Shown piece by piece: positions 6,801 through 13,200 of a stretch of DNA of 13,200 nucleotides. Source of the DNA: Thermoflexia bacterium (lineage in GTDB: Bacteria > Chloroflexota > Anaerolineae > B4-G1 > SLSP01); NCBI GenBank assembly GCA_030605705.1, contig JAUWHU010000395.1:1-13200 (forward strand), written 5' to 3'. Under the pieces are notes generated by a model that worked only from the letters and a program-made list of their open reading frames with translations, ran no database searches and had not been told where the DNA came from. A program made the translations under genes and the position numbers. How positions within the stretch are numbered: the stretch's first letter is position 1; every line of letters begins with the position of its first letter.

Positions 6801-9800
6801 AGTGATGTGGTCATCAAAAACGGAGCCGTGTTGACCGTTTTGCCCTACACCGAGGTGAGATTTGGCACCGAGGCTATTTGGTTCGACCCTGATCCCTATC
6901 TCGACGGCGTTTCAGAACTGGTCGAGATCATCGTCGAAGATGGCCGGTTGGTGGCCGATGGCTACGTGAGCGCAACGCAAATCATTACCCCCTTCCAAAC
7001 CATTACATTCACTAGCGGAACCTGGGGCGATCCCGACTGGTATGGCATCCGAATTCTCGACGGGGGCGCGGGCGGCGAAAGTATCATCAACTTCGCCCGC
7101 ATCGAGATATGTCAAAGGCCAATTTCTATAGATAATGCTGCCCCCGACGTGACCCACAACGTTATTGCCCAAGTTACAACCTGGGGGTCGTACTCCGGCG
7201 CCAATGGCGCTAACGGCGACGATGGCGCTGATGGCACCGAGACCAACCCTGCTGAAAATGGACTGCCGGGTGGCGACGGCAGCGATGGCAGCGATGGCGA
7301 TCCAGCTTATGGTATCTACATCACTGGCAATAGCGAGCCGCTGATTGCCTACAATACTATCTTTGACATTAATAGCGGCCGCGGCGGCCCCGGCGGGCGC
7401 GGCGGCAACGGCGGCGATGGCGGCAATGGCTGGGAATATGGGAACCGAGAAGACGGGGCGCGGGGCGCCGTCGGCGGAAACGGTAAAAACGGCGGCGACG
7501 GCGGCGACGCGGCCGGTATCTACGTGGATGGCGGCAGCGACGCGGGGACATCCAGCATCTCTGGGGATGGCCCGACACCCAAAATCTGGTACAACCTGAT
7601 CTATGATATCACCGCTGGCGCTGGCGGACGCGGCGGCAGCGGCGGTGATGGCGGTGCGGGCGGAGCGGGCGGCGATGCCGATTGCATAAGACCCGGTTTT
7701 TCCTTGTATGGCGGAGATGCTGGCATTGCTGCCGCCGCTGGCAACGGCGGCAACGGTGGAATCGGCGGCCATTCCGCGGGGATATACATCACCGGCAACA
7801 CCGCGCCGGATGTGCGCGGCAACGAAACTTATAATATTTCGAGCGACTGGATAGGCGGTGACGGCGGCGCCGGAGGTGATGGCGGTGCGGGTGGCAAAGG
7901 CGGCGATTCATGCTGTTATGACGCTTTCTGCACCCCGCCCGCTCCTGGAATTGCCACCAATGGCAGTCAGGGCGGTAACGGCGGTAACGGCGGCACAGGC
8001 GGCGACGCCTCCGGTATCTACGCCTCCGACGGAACCCCGGCCCAGGTTATGGACAATCTGGTTTGGTTGGTGGAGGGCGGCGGTGGCGGGAATGCCGGCC
8101 CTGCTGGTGATGGCGGCGCAGGTGGCGCAGGCGGCTATGGCGGCACAGGCGGATTCGGCGGCGCAGGCGGTACCGGCGGCAACGCTGGCGCTGCTGGCAG
8201 CGGCGGCATCGGCGCTGGCCTGAACGGGTATGTGGTATTTCTCAGAACCGCCGCGAAAACAAACGGCGGTCTGGGCGCCGACCTGAACGCCTCGGCAGCC
8301 TCGCCCAACTTCTTGCGTAACACCGTCTTTAGTGTCTACGGCGGCCAGGGTGGAGGCTTCACCTGCTCGACCTGTGGCAAGGGAGGCGCTGGCGGTCAGG
8401 GCGGCGATGCCGGTGGTGACGATCCCGGCGATGGCGGCAACGGCGGCAACGGCGGGCTCGGCGGTCAGGGCAGCGATGGGGGGCACGGCGTCGAGGGCGT
8501 CGGCATCCTCTCCGATGCTGGCTCCGACATGATCAACAACCTCGTCTTCGGCAACCACGGCGGTCAGGGCGGTAACGGCAGTGATGGCGGCCCAGGCGGC
8601 GCAGGCGGACAGGGCGGCGTGGGTGACAATAGCGATGGGGGCGACGGCGGCGCAGGCGGGAGCGGGGGCGCTGCCGGGAACGCATCCGATGGCGTTGGCA
8701 TCCACAGTGACGGCGCCGCTGCCGCATCACGCCTCGGCATCCACAGTGATAGCGCCGCTGCCACCCCGCGCGTGGTCAACAACACCGTAGACCGGCTTGA
8801 CCGTGGCGATGTTGGCAATCCGGGGGGCGGCGGTGATGGCGGCAGCGCTGGGGCGGCGGGTTCCGGCGATCCGGGTGCTGTTGGCGTCCCCGGTGGCACA
8901 GGTCAGATTGGCACGGATGGCAAGACTGTCGGCCTCTACTTCACAGGCGGGGCTGCCGGCGATGTCTACAACAATATCCTCGCGCGCACCGTTTACACCG
9001 ACGATCTGTACTTCGTCGGCACATACACCAACTCTTTTGGCATTCTCACCGAAGCGGCCTCTGGCACCACTGCCCTGGACTATAACGACATCTGGGGTTG
9101 GGAGACTAAGTACAACGGTGTTGCTTCAGGGACTCACGACATCAGTGCAGACCCCATGTTCGTAGACGTGCTGTGCATGGATTGCGAGAACTTCCGCCTG
9201 AACGTCGGCACACCTTGCGGTGACACGGCCAGCGATGCCCAGGCTCCGCGGGGTGACCGGGTCAACATCCTCCGCCCGCAGGATAGGGATGAAGATGGCG
9301 ATTCCATTGCCGATATGGGCGCCTACGAGTGCTTTGTCCCCGACGACGTCGTCATCCCCTGCGACGCGACCGGTGTCTTCAGTACCACGGATGGCATCTT
9401 GGAGTCCGAGTGGGAGGTCGGAATGTGCGTCACCTGCACTATCACAACGACCTATATCCCGCTGGCTGCTCCCCACCACCACACCGGCGCGCTCGATTTT
9501 GGCAATGTCGCTTTCGAACTGGCTGCCGTTGACTGCCACGGTGACCCGGTGACGAGTTTCACGCCCCCAATCGTCCTCACCATCCACTACGACTCCCTCC
9601 CACCATTAACAATAGACGAGGACACGATATCCCTCTACCACTGGGATGTCAGGACAGAGCAGTGGGTCGTGCTCACCATACTCAACCGTGACACGACGGC
9701 TAACACTCTCACTGTGAACTTGGAGCACCTGAGCGAGTTTGCCTTGCTGGGGACCGTAGTGCAGCATAAGGTCTACCTGCCACTGGTGCTGCGCAACTTC

Positions 9801-9887
9801 ACACCGAAGTCCTCTCCCCAACCCTCTCCCTGTTCCCTGAGGTTGCAGGGTGGGAGCGGGGAGAGGTTGGGAAATAAGAAAAAATAA
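6618..9887 (+). CDS. Secreted glycine-rich parallel beta-helix protein (P2)
   Basis: 1089 aa; the start follows AAGGAGGT at 6604-6611. It is a paralogue of P1 with the same order: signal peptide (1-36), beta-helix entry strands, nine rungs (for example GIYITGNTAPDVRGNETYNI) separated by GGX loops over residues ~191-767, a choice-of-anchor-Q-like end (DMGAYE at 899-904), a ZU5-like domain and VYLPLVLRN at 1052-1060. Rungs keep their order, while loops differ from P1 in length and sequence. Differences include extra residues around rungs 3 and 6, a duplicated GIHSD unit in rung 8, and Cys clusters (CCYDAFC near 433, CSTC near 582). The P1 stop (TAG after ...RNYTP) is AAG here, so 26 more residues (KSSPQPSPCSLRLQ...) follow through an intergenic-type hairpin, ending at a TAA that overlaps the next gene's Shine-Dalgarno. 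Likely exported and structural or adhesive; no activity assigned. Confidence 0.88.
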   Translation: MYRRKRFSYLSGSLAIAVLAVAAFLVLMGGSQTRAAPPSRPLAHTEITADTVWGPGVVIVTSDVVIKNGAVLTVLPYTEVRFGTEAIWFDPDPYLDGVSELVEIIVEDGRLVADGYVSATQIITPFQTITFTSGTWGDPDWYGIRILDGGAGGESIINFARIEICQRPISIDNAAPDVTHNVIAQVTTWGSYSGANGANGDDGADGTETNPAENGLPGGDGSDGSDGDPAYGIYITGNSEPLIAYNTIFDINSGRGGPGGRGGNGGDGGNGWEYGNREDGARGAVGGNGKNGGDGGDAAGIYVDGGSDAGTSSISGDGPTPKIWYNLIYDITAGAGGRGGSGGDGGAGGAGGDADCIRPGFSLYGGDAGIAAAAGNGGNGGIGGHSAGIYITGNTAPDVRGNETYNISSDWIGGDGGAGGDGGAGGKGGDSCCYDAFCTPPAPGIATNGSQGGNGGNGGTGGDASGIYASDGTPAQVMDNLVWLVEGGGGGNAGPAGDGGAGGAGGYGGTGGFGGAGGTGGNAGAAGSGGIGAGLNGYVVFLRTAAKTNGGLGADLNASAASPNFLRNTVFSVYGGQGGGFTCSTCGKGGAGGQGGDAGGDDPGDGGNGGNGGLGGQGSDGGHGVEGVGILSDAGSDMINNLVFGNHGGQGGNGSDGGPGGAGGQGGVGDNSDGGDGGAGGSGGAAGNASDGVGIHSDGAAAASRLGIHSDSAAATPRVVNNTVDRLDRGDVGNPGGGGDGGSAGAAGSGDPGAVGVPGGTGQIGTDGKTVGLYFTGGAAGDVYNNILARTVYTDDLYFVGTYTNSFGILTEAASGTTALDYNDIWGWETKYNGVASGTHDISADPMFVDVLCMDCENFRLNVGTPCGDTASDAQAPRGDRVNILRPQDRDEDGDSIADMGAYECFVPDDVVIPCDATGVFSTTDGILESEWEVGMCVTCTITTTYIPLAAPHHHTGALDFGNVAFELAAVDCHGDPVTSFTPPIVLTIHYDSLPPLTIDEDTISLYHWDVRTEQWVVLTILNRDTTANTLTVNLEHLSEFALLGTVVQHKVYLPLVLRNFTPKSSPQPSPCSLRLQGGSGERLGNKKK
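8697..8774 (+). repeat. 39-bp in-frame tandem duplication in P2
   Basis: Units 8697-8735 and 8736-8774 encode GIHSDGAAAASRL and GIHSDSAAATPRV. P1 has a single GIHTD unit in the same rung (GVGIHTDTASGAPRIVNNTV). The duplication adds 13 residues to beta-helix rung 8. The two units differ at several bases, so the event is not very recent. Confidence 0.8.
9817..9871 (+). promoter_or_regulatory. Strong hairpin overlapping the P2 tail, upstream of K2
   Basis: 9817-9830 (CCCAACCCTCTCCC) pairs with 9858-9871 (GGGGAGAGGTTGGG), allowing a one-base bulge. A smaller CCCTG/CAGGG stem lies inside. It occupies the same place, between the YLPLVLRN codons and the A-rich leader, as the hairpin at 3789-3835, but the sequence differs. 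Here it is translated because P2 lacks the earlier stop. There is no T-run after it. It may be a junction stability or attenuation element. Confidence 0.55.
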
Positions 9888-9910
9888 GGAGCAACCGATG
9901 AAATTCAAAC
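9868..9910 (+). repeat. 43-bp identical leader and start repeat, copy 2
   Basis: Identical to 3843-3885. Here the leader also contains the last codons and the TAA stop (9885-9887) of P2. The junction with non-identical upstream sequence lies at the base of the hairpin. Confidence 0.9.
9886..9891 (+). promoter_or_regulatory. Shine-Dalgarno that fixes the K2 start, overlapping the P2 stop
   Basis: AAGGAG lies 6 nt before the ATG at 9898 and shares two bases with the P2 TAA. An in-frame ATG at 9850 would add 16 residues before the signal peptide and is not preferred. The overlap makes translational coupling of K2 to P2 possible. Confidence 0.8.
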
Positions 9911-12255
9911 GACTACTCATTTCACTCACCCTGGGCCTGGGTCTGACGATGGGCCTGGGTCTGACGATGGCCCTGGCACTGCTATGGGCCCTGGGAAGTC
10001 AGCCCGCGCCGGCCGTGGCCGCGCCGGCGCGCCGACCGCTGCAAGAAGGCGGCGTCATCACCGTGTGCTTGAGCGGCGGGTGTGACTACGACAACGTCCA
10101 GGCCGCCGTGGACGCCGCCAGTCCCGGCGATACCGTCAAGGTCGCCACCGGCGTCTATACCGACTTGCACACTTATAATTGGTTCGTCAGCCCCTTCCAT
10201 CCATACTCCATCACCCAGGTAATCTTTCTCGATAAGAGCATCACCATCCGGGGCGGCTATACCACCGCCGATTGGGACAATGCCGACCCAGACGCTAACC
10301 CCACCATCCTGGACGCTCAAGACCAGGGGCGGGTGATCTACATCTCCGCCCACCACACTGTCACCCTGGAGGGCCTGCAGATTGTCAACGGGCGAGGGAC
10401 ACAAGAGGAACTCGGCGCCCCCGGTGGCGGCGGTGGCATCGGCGTTGAGGAGTACAGCACCGGCCAGCTCACCATCCGCAACTGCGACATATTGAGCAAC
10501 ACCGCGTTCCTGGGCGGCTGTTCCAGCTACAGTAGCGGCGGTGGGGCCTATGTCCACTACGGCGCCCTGGTCCTGGAAAACAGCCGCATCGTCAGTAACA
10601 CCGCCCTTACTCAAGGCGGTGGGATCTATGTCCGTGAAGCCATCGTCACCATGACCAATAATCTCTTTCAGGACAACACCTCTGACGAGGGGGTCGGCGG
10701 AGCGGCGTGGGGCGGCGGAGCAGCCCTCTACGAATGCACAGCCTACGTAGCCCACAATACCTTCCAAGACAATACAGTCGGAAACGCCAGCGGCGGATTT
10801 GCGCATGGAGGCGGATTGAATGTGGGGTGGGGGGACCTCATCCTGACCCATAACGACTTCCTGAACAACACGGTTGATGGTAGCAACACGCTCGGCGGAG
10901 GGCTTTATGCCGGCGTGGATGCGGGCCACACGCACACCATCACCTATAACCTCTTCCAGGGCAACACGGCCTCCCTGAACGGAGATGGCAGAGGCGGCGG
11001 GGCGTGTCTGTCCGGGGGGCGGTTCGTGTTCAGCCACAACCGGGTGTTGAATAACGTCGCCGCAGGATGTGGAACTGCGTGGCGTCAGGGGAAGGGCGGT
11101 GGGGTCTTTGTGTACGCCGACAGCTTGACTCTCGTCTCCGATAACCTCTTCCAGGGCAATTGGGCCGCCACAGGTAGCGGATGTACCGGCACCGGCGGAG
11201 GGATATTCGTGGCAAGCCCGGCACAACTACAATTGGAGGGTAATCACATTCTGGACAACCGCGCCTCCAGGTACCCCGACTGGGACAGATACTTTAAGGT
11301 CTACGGCGGGGGGGTGTACATAAGCCCTCTGACCGCCGTGACGATAACGAACAACATCATCGCCGGCAACCGGTACTACGAGGAGGACGATTATCCATTT
11401 GACCCTGAATACTTCAGCGACGGTGGGGCTATCTACATCGGCGGCCAATCAACGCCCACAAACACGCAACTGATCCTCCTCCACAACACCATCGCCGACA
11501 ACCAGTCCCCCGCCATCCTGAACGAATCAGCCGGCATCACGATGAGCCACAACATCTTCTCCGGCCACGCTACCGACCTGAGGACCATCCTGGACACGAG
11601 TGGCGCTGAGAGCAGCCGTCCGCCCGCCACAGTGGCCGACTACACCCTCTGGTGGCCGGCAATGACCACAGAGATCATGTCGGGCGACTTCGTCCACACC
11701 CACGATTTTGCCGGCGCCCCCGACTTCGTCAGCACCCCCCTTGACGACTACCATCTGGGAGCCGATTCCGAGGCTATTGACAAGGGAACAGGCACCGGCG
11801 TGAACACCGACATTGACGGTCATCTCCGTCCCATCGGCACGGGCTACGACCTGGGAGCGGACGAGTACGCCGGCGTGGACCTTTCCCCCTCTCGGAAAAG
11901 CGGCAGCCCGCAGGATGCCGGAGCGGGGGACGTGGTCACCTTCACCATCCTGTTGCGCAACAGCGGCACGCTGCCCGCTCCGAACGCCCTCCTCTCGGAC
12001 GCCATCCCTACCCACACCACCTACATCTCCGGCAGCGTCCACGCCGCCTCCGGTATAGTCACCGACACGGGCGGGATCGGCTGGATGGGCGCCGTCCCCG
12101 CCAGCGACGCCGTCACCATCACCTTCCAGGTCACCGTCAACGAGGCGGTCTTGATCGAGAACATCGCTGTCATCAGCGATGGATACGGCACGGTCATCAA
12201 CCTGATGGCGTGGGTGAACGCCAAGCGTATCTACCTGCCACTTGTCCTGAGGTAA
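9898..12255 (+). CDS. Secreted parallel beta-helix protein with DUF11 domain (K2)
   Basis: 785 aa. The signal peptide starts MKFKRLLISLTLGL, matching K1, and is lengthened by an 18-bp duplication (GLGLTM twice); it ends near PAVAAPA. From residue ~50 it is a pectate-lyase-like right-handed beta-helix: VQAAVDAASPGDTVKVATGV, a SITIRGGYTTADW segment, then many rungs such as GGGIYVREAIVTMTNNLFQD with Asn-ladder positions. Residues ~610-659 resemble a choice-of-anchor-Q end (YHLGADSEAIDKG, DLGADEY). Residues 661-~770 are a DUF11 domain (VTFTILLRNSGTLPAPNALL). IYLPLVLR at 778-785 is the very C-terminus. No polysaccharide-lyase catalytic cluster was recognised, so 'lyase' is not claimed. It starts 10 nt after P2 and is probably cotranscribed with it. 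The mature protein is unrelated to K1 despite the shared leader. Probable cell-surface or secreted protein. Confidence 0.88.
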   Translation: MKFKRLLISLTLGLGLTMGLGLTMALALLWALGSQPAPAVAAPARRPLQEGGVITVCLSGGCDYDNVQAAVDAASPGDTVKVATGVYTDLHTYNWFVSPFHPYSITQVIFLDKSITIRGGYTTADWDNADPDANPTILDAQDQGRVIYISAHHTVTLEGLQIVNGRGTQEELGAPGGGGGIGVEEYSTGQLTIRNCDILSNTAFLGGCSSYSSGGGAYVHYGALVLENSRIVSNTALTQGGGIYVREAIVTMTNNLFQDNTSDEGVGGAAWGGGAALYECTAYVAHNTFQDNTVGNASGGFAHGGGLNVGWGDLILTHNDFLNNTVDGSNTLGGGLYAGVDAGHTHTITYNLFQGNTASLNGDGRGGGACLSGGRFVFSHNRVLNNVAAGCGTAWRQGKGGGVFVYADSLTLVSDNLFQGNWAATGSGCTGTGGGIFVASPAQLQLEGNHILDNRASRYPDWDRYFKVYGGGVYISPLTAVTITNNIIAGNRYYEEDDYPFDPEYFSDGGAIYIGGQSTPTNTQLILLHNTIADNQSPAILNESAGITMSHNIFSGHATDLRTILDTSGAESSRPPATVADYTLWWPAMTTEIMSGDFVHTHDFAGAPDFVSTPLDDYHLGADSEAIDKGTGTGVNTDIDGHLRPIGTGYDLGADEYAGVDLSPSRKSGSPQDAGAGDVVTFTILLRNSGTLPAPNALLSDAIPTHTTYISGSVHAASGIVTDTGGIGWMGAVPASDAVTITFQVTVNEAVLIENIAVISDGYGTVINLMAWVNAKRIYLPLVLR
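9933..9968 (+). repeat. 18-bp exact tandem duplication in the signal peptide
   Basis: GGGCCTGGGTCTGACGAT occurs at 9933-9950 and immediately again at 9951-9968. In frame it repeats six residues (GLGLTM) in the hydrophobic core of the K2 signal peptide. The copies are identical, so the duplication looks recent. The longer h-region could slow cleavage or keep the protein membrane-anchored. Confidence 0.9.
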
Positions 12256-12350
12256 CTCGAAGGGAAGGTGGGAGAGGGGGCGGAGCCGGCGCTCGCGCTA
12301 CAAGAGGGCCACGAGCGGCTCGCCGCCCGGCGACGGAGCCGGTGGAGCTG

Positions 12351-12384
12351 CCAAAACAAAACGACCTGGCGCTTGCCAGGTCGT
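12351..12384 (-). terminator. Intrinsic terminator on the minus strand
   Basis: Read on the minus strand, ACGACCTGGC and GCCAGGTCGT form a perfect 10-bp stem (12361-12384) around a 4-nt loop, followed by TTTGTTTTGG (12351-12360). The stem begins 3 nt after the CCA of the tRNA-Gln fragment. This suits the original terminator of the tRNA gene, and it now also ends transcription from the integrase. On the plus strand no T-run follows, so it would not efficiently stop K2. Confidence 0.8.
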
Positions 12385-12387
12385 TCG

Positions 12388-12436
12388 TGGCTGGGGGCGG
12401 AGGATTTGAACCCCCACATACGGATTCAGAGCCCGC
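12388..12436 (-). tRNA. tRNA-Gln(CUG), 3' half only (probable att site)
   Basis: On the minus strand the sequence contains, in order: an anticodon arm GCGGG-CTCTGAA-TCCGT with CTG at the anticodon positions; a 4-nt variable loop; a T-arm GGGGG-TTCAAAT-CCTCC; an acceptor strand GCCCCCA; the discriminator G; and an encoded CCA. A72 (for a U1-A72 pair), G73 and a CUG anticodon are the marks of tRNA-Gln. The D-arm and 5' acceptor strand (expected to start TGGGGGC) are absent: upstream bases instead run into the integrase stop codon. A 3'-half tRNA beside an integrase is the usual displaced copy left by site-specific integration. The intact gene should lie at the other end of the element. Confidence 0.85.
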
Positions 12437-12455
12437 CATTCCTATAACCTCAAGA

Positions 12456-13200
12456 CTATTTTTCGAATAGCCGGGGCGCGAACTGTTCGTGAGCCCGTAG
12501 CAAATCTTTTCGTCTCCCCAAGCGAACATAGGTTTGCAACATTTTTGGTGAGGACCAATCCATGATACGCATGAGACGCTGTTCGTCACCACCTTTGTCC
12601 ACCCAGTACGTTGCTAGAAACTTGCGGAAATTGTGAGGATGAACGCGGCTGGGGTCCAGGTTTGCGGCCTCAGCCCGGCGGCGAATGGCTGTATAGATAC
12701 CATCGTAGCCCAGCGGCCCGCTGTATCTACTACGAAAAAGACAAGCGTCGTCATCCTCACGGCCTTCCAGGTAAGCACGGAGAGCATCTTGCGCTTCTGG
12801 AGTGAGGAATGCGAAGCGGTAGCGATTGGTTTTCGGAGTATAGACTCTGAGCCAGCCCTCTTCTAAATGCAGGTCATCTAGAGTGAGATCGGGTATCTCA
12901 CCGCGCCTTAGTCCGGTTGAGGCCAACATTAAAATGAGAGCACGATCTCGTAGTGCCAGTGGATCATCAACACATGCCTCAAGTAATTGCCGGATTTCCT
13001 CCATTGTTGGCGGTTGTTCTTGATGTACCACTTGGCGGGGGGCCTGAACTGCCTTAGCCAAATTACGTTCAGTGTATTCTTCGTCATGGAGCCAGCGTAA
13101 GAACGTGCGCAGGTTGCGGATATGAATAGCTACGGTACCCTCGGCCCAATCACGCTCACGCAGGGCGACTACATAACGGCGGATGACGTTGCGGTCTAGA
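12456..13200 (-). CDS. Tyrosine recombinase (integrase), 5' end beyond window
   Basis: Phage-integrase/XerD family. The frame stays open to the right edge. A TTG at 13061 would give only 201 aa, but the 46 codons before it encode a core-binding domain (TVAIHIRNLRTFLRWLHDEE), so the true start is outside the window. Counting from that TTG, the catalytic residues are R52 (STGLRRGE), K77 (TPKTNR), H143 and R146 (HPHNFRKFLATYW), W169 in the His/Trp position, and Y178 (MLQTYVRL), with the usual nine-residue W-to-Y spacing. The catalytic domain appears intact. It cuts and rejoins DNA at att sites through a 3'-phosphotyrosine intermediate. Its stop lies 20 bp from the tRNA-Gln fragment, which points to integration into that tRNA gene. 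It reads opposite to the P/K genes and is less glycine- and GC-rich than they are. Confidence 0.9.
   Translation of the reverse strand, partial: LDRNVIRRYVVALRERDWAEGTVAIHIRNLRTFLRWLHDEEYTERNLAKAVQAPRQVVHQEQPPTMEEIRQLLEACVDDPLALRDRALILMLASTGLRRGEIPDLTLDDLHLEEGWLRVYTPKTNRYRFAFLTPEAQDALRAYLEGREDDDACLFRSRYSGPLGYDGIYTAIRRRAEAANLDPSRVHPHNFRKFLATYWVDKGGDEQRLMRIMDWSSPKMLQTYVRLGRRKDLLRAHEQFAPRLFEK

Noticed and set aside
9898..12255. Pectate or other polysaccharide lyase activity for K2
   Set aside because: The fold signature is pectate-lyase-like, but no catalytic Lys/Arg/Asp cluster was recognised. Many beta-helix proteins of this kind are binding or structural.
12256..12350. Small gene between K2 and the terminator
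   Set aside because: Open frames here are GC-rich and Arg/Gly/Ala-rich, have no ribosome-binding site, and overlap the tRNA fragment and terminator.
12388..12464. Complete functional tRNA-Gln gene
   Set aside because: The 5' acceptor strand and D-arm are missing; the bases where they should be belong to the integrase stop region.
12459..13061. Short 201-aa integrase starting at TTG 13061
   Set aside because: The frame continues to the window edge with clear core-binding-domain sequence, so this start is internal.

Overview
The window (about 13.2 kb, GC-rich) looks like chromosomal DNA of a member of the Chloroflexota, probably an Anaerolineae/Caldilineae-type lineage. This is inferred from four large secreted proteins carrying the motif (I/V)YLPLV(L/M)(R/H)N, from 'DSAGRPHISY...LKYAxWDGxxWQxETVD' propeller repeats, and from choice-of-anchor-Q, ZU5-like and DUF11 domains. 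I associate this combination with that phylum from memory; no search was run.

Left part (1-671): no intact gene. It holds a strong hairpin at the left edge, a short GATTACAC-rich dispersed-repeat-like stretch, and a roughly 30-codon 3' remnant of a propeller gene (337-434). The intergenic module that follows recurs almost unchanged 6 kb downstream.

Central part (672-12255): four large same-strand genes for exported proteins. Their order is P1 (672-3776), K1 (3873-6404), P2 (6618-9887), K2 (9898-12255). P1 and P2 are paralogues: a signal peptide, a parallel beta-helix whose nine conserved rungs are separated by long GGX-type glycine-rich loops, a choice-of-anchor-Q-like segment, a ZU5-like domain and a C-terminal YLPLVLRN motif. 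K1 has a signal peptide, an Ig/PKD-like domain, an internal YLPLVMHN motif and 14 propeller blades. K2 has the same leader and signal-peptide start as K1 but an unrelated mature part (beta-helix plus DUF11), and again ends in YLPLVLR. With the left remnant, the layout is (K)-P-K-P-K: a tandemly duplicated and domain-shuffled locus for surface or extracellular proteins. P2 has lost the stop codon that P1 uses and reads on for 26 residues into the K2 ribosome-binding site. All four proteins are probably exported; no enzymatic activity can be assigned to any of them.

Right part (12256-13200): a minus-strand tyrosine recombinase with a complete catalytic set, open through the right edge. It lies directly beside the 3' half of a tRNA-Gln(CUG) gene and a minus-strand intrinsic terminator. 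This is the expected end of an integrative element that entered a tRNA-Gln gene. The element should extend to the right beyond the window, and the P/K locus should be chromosomal DNA to its left.
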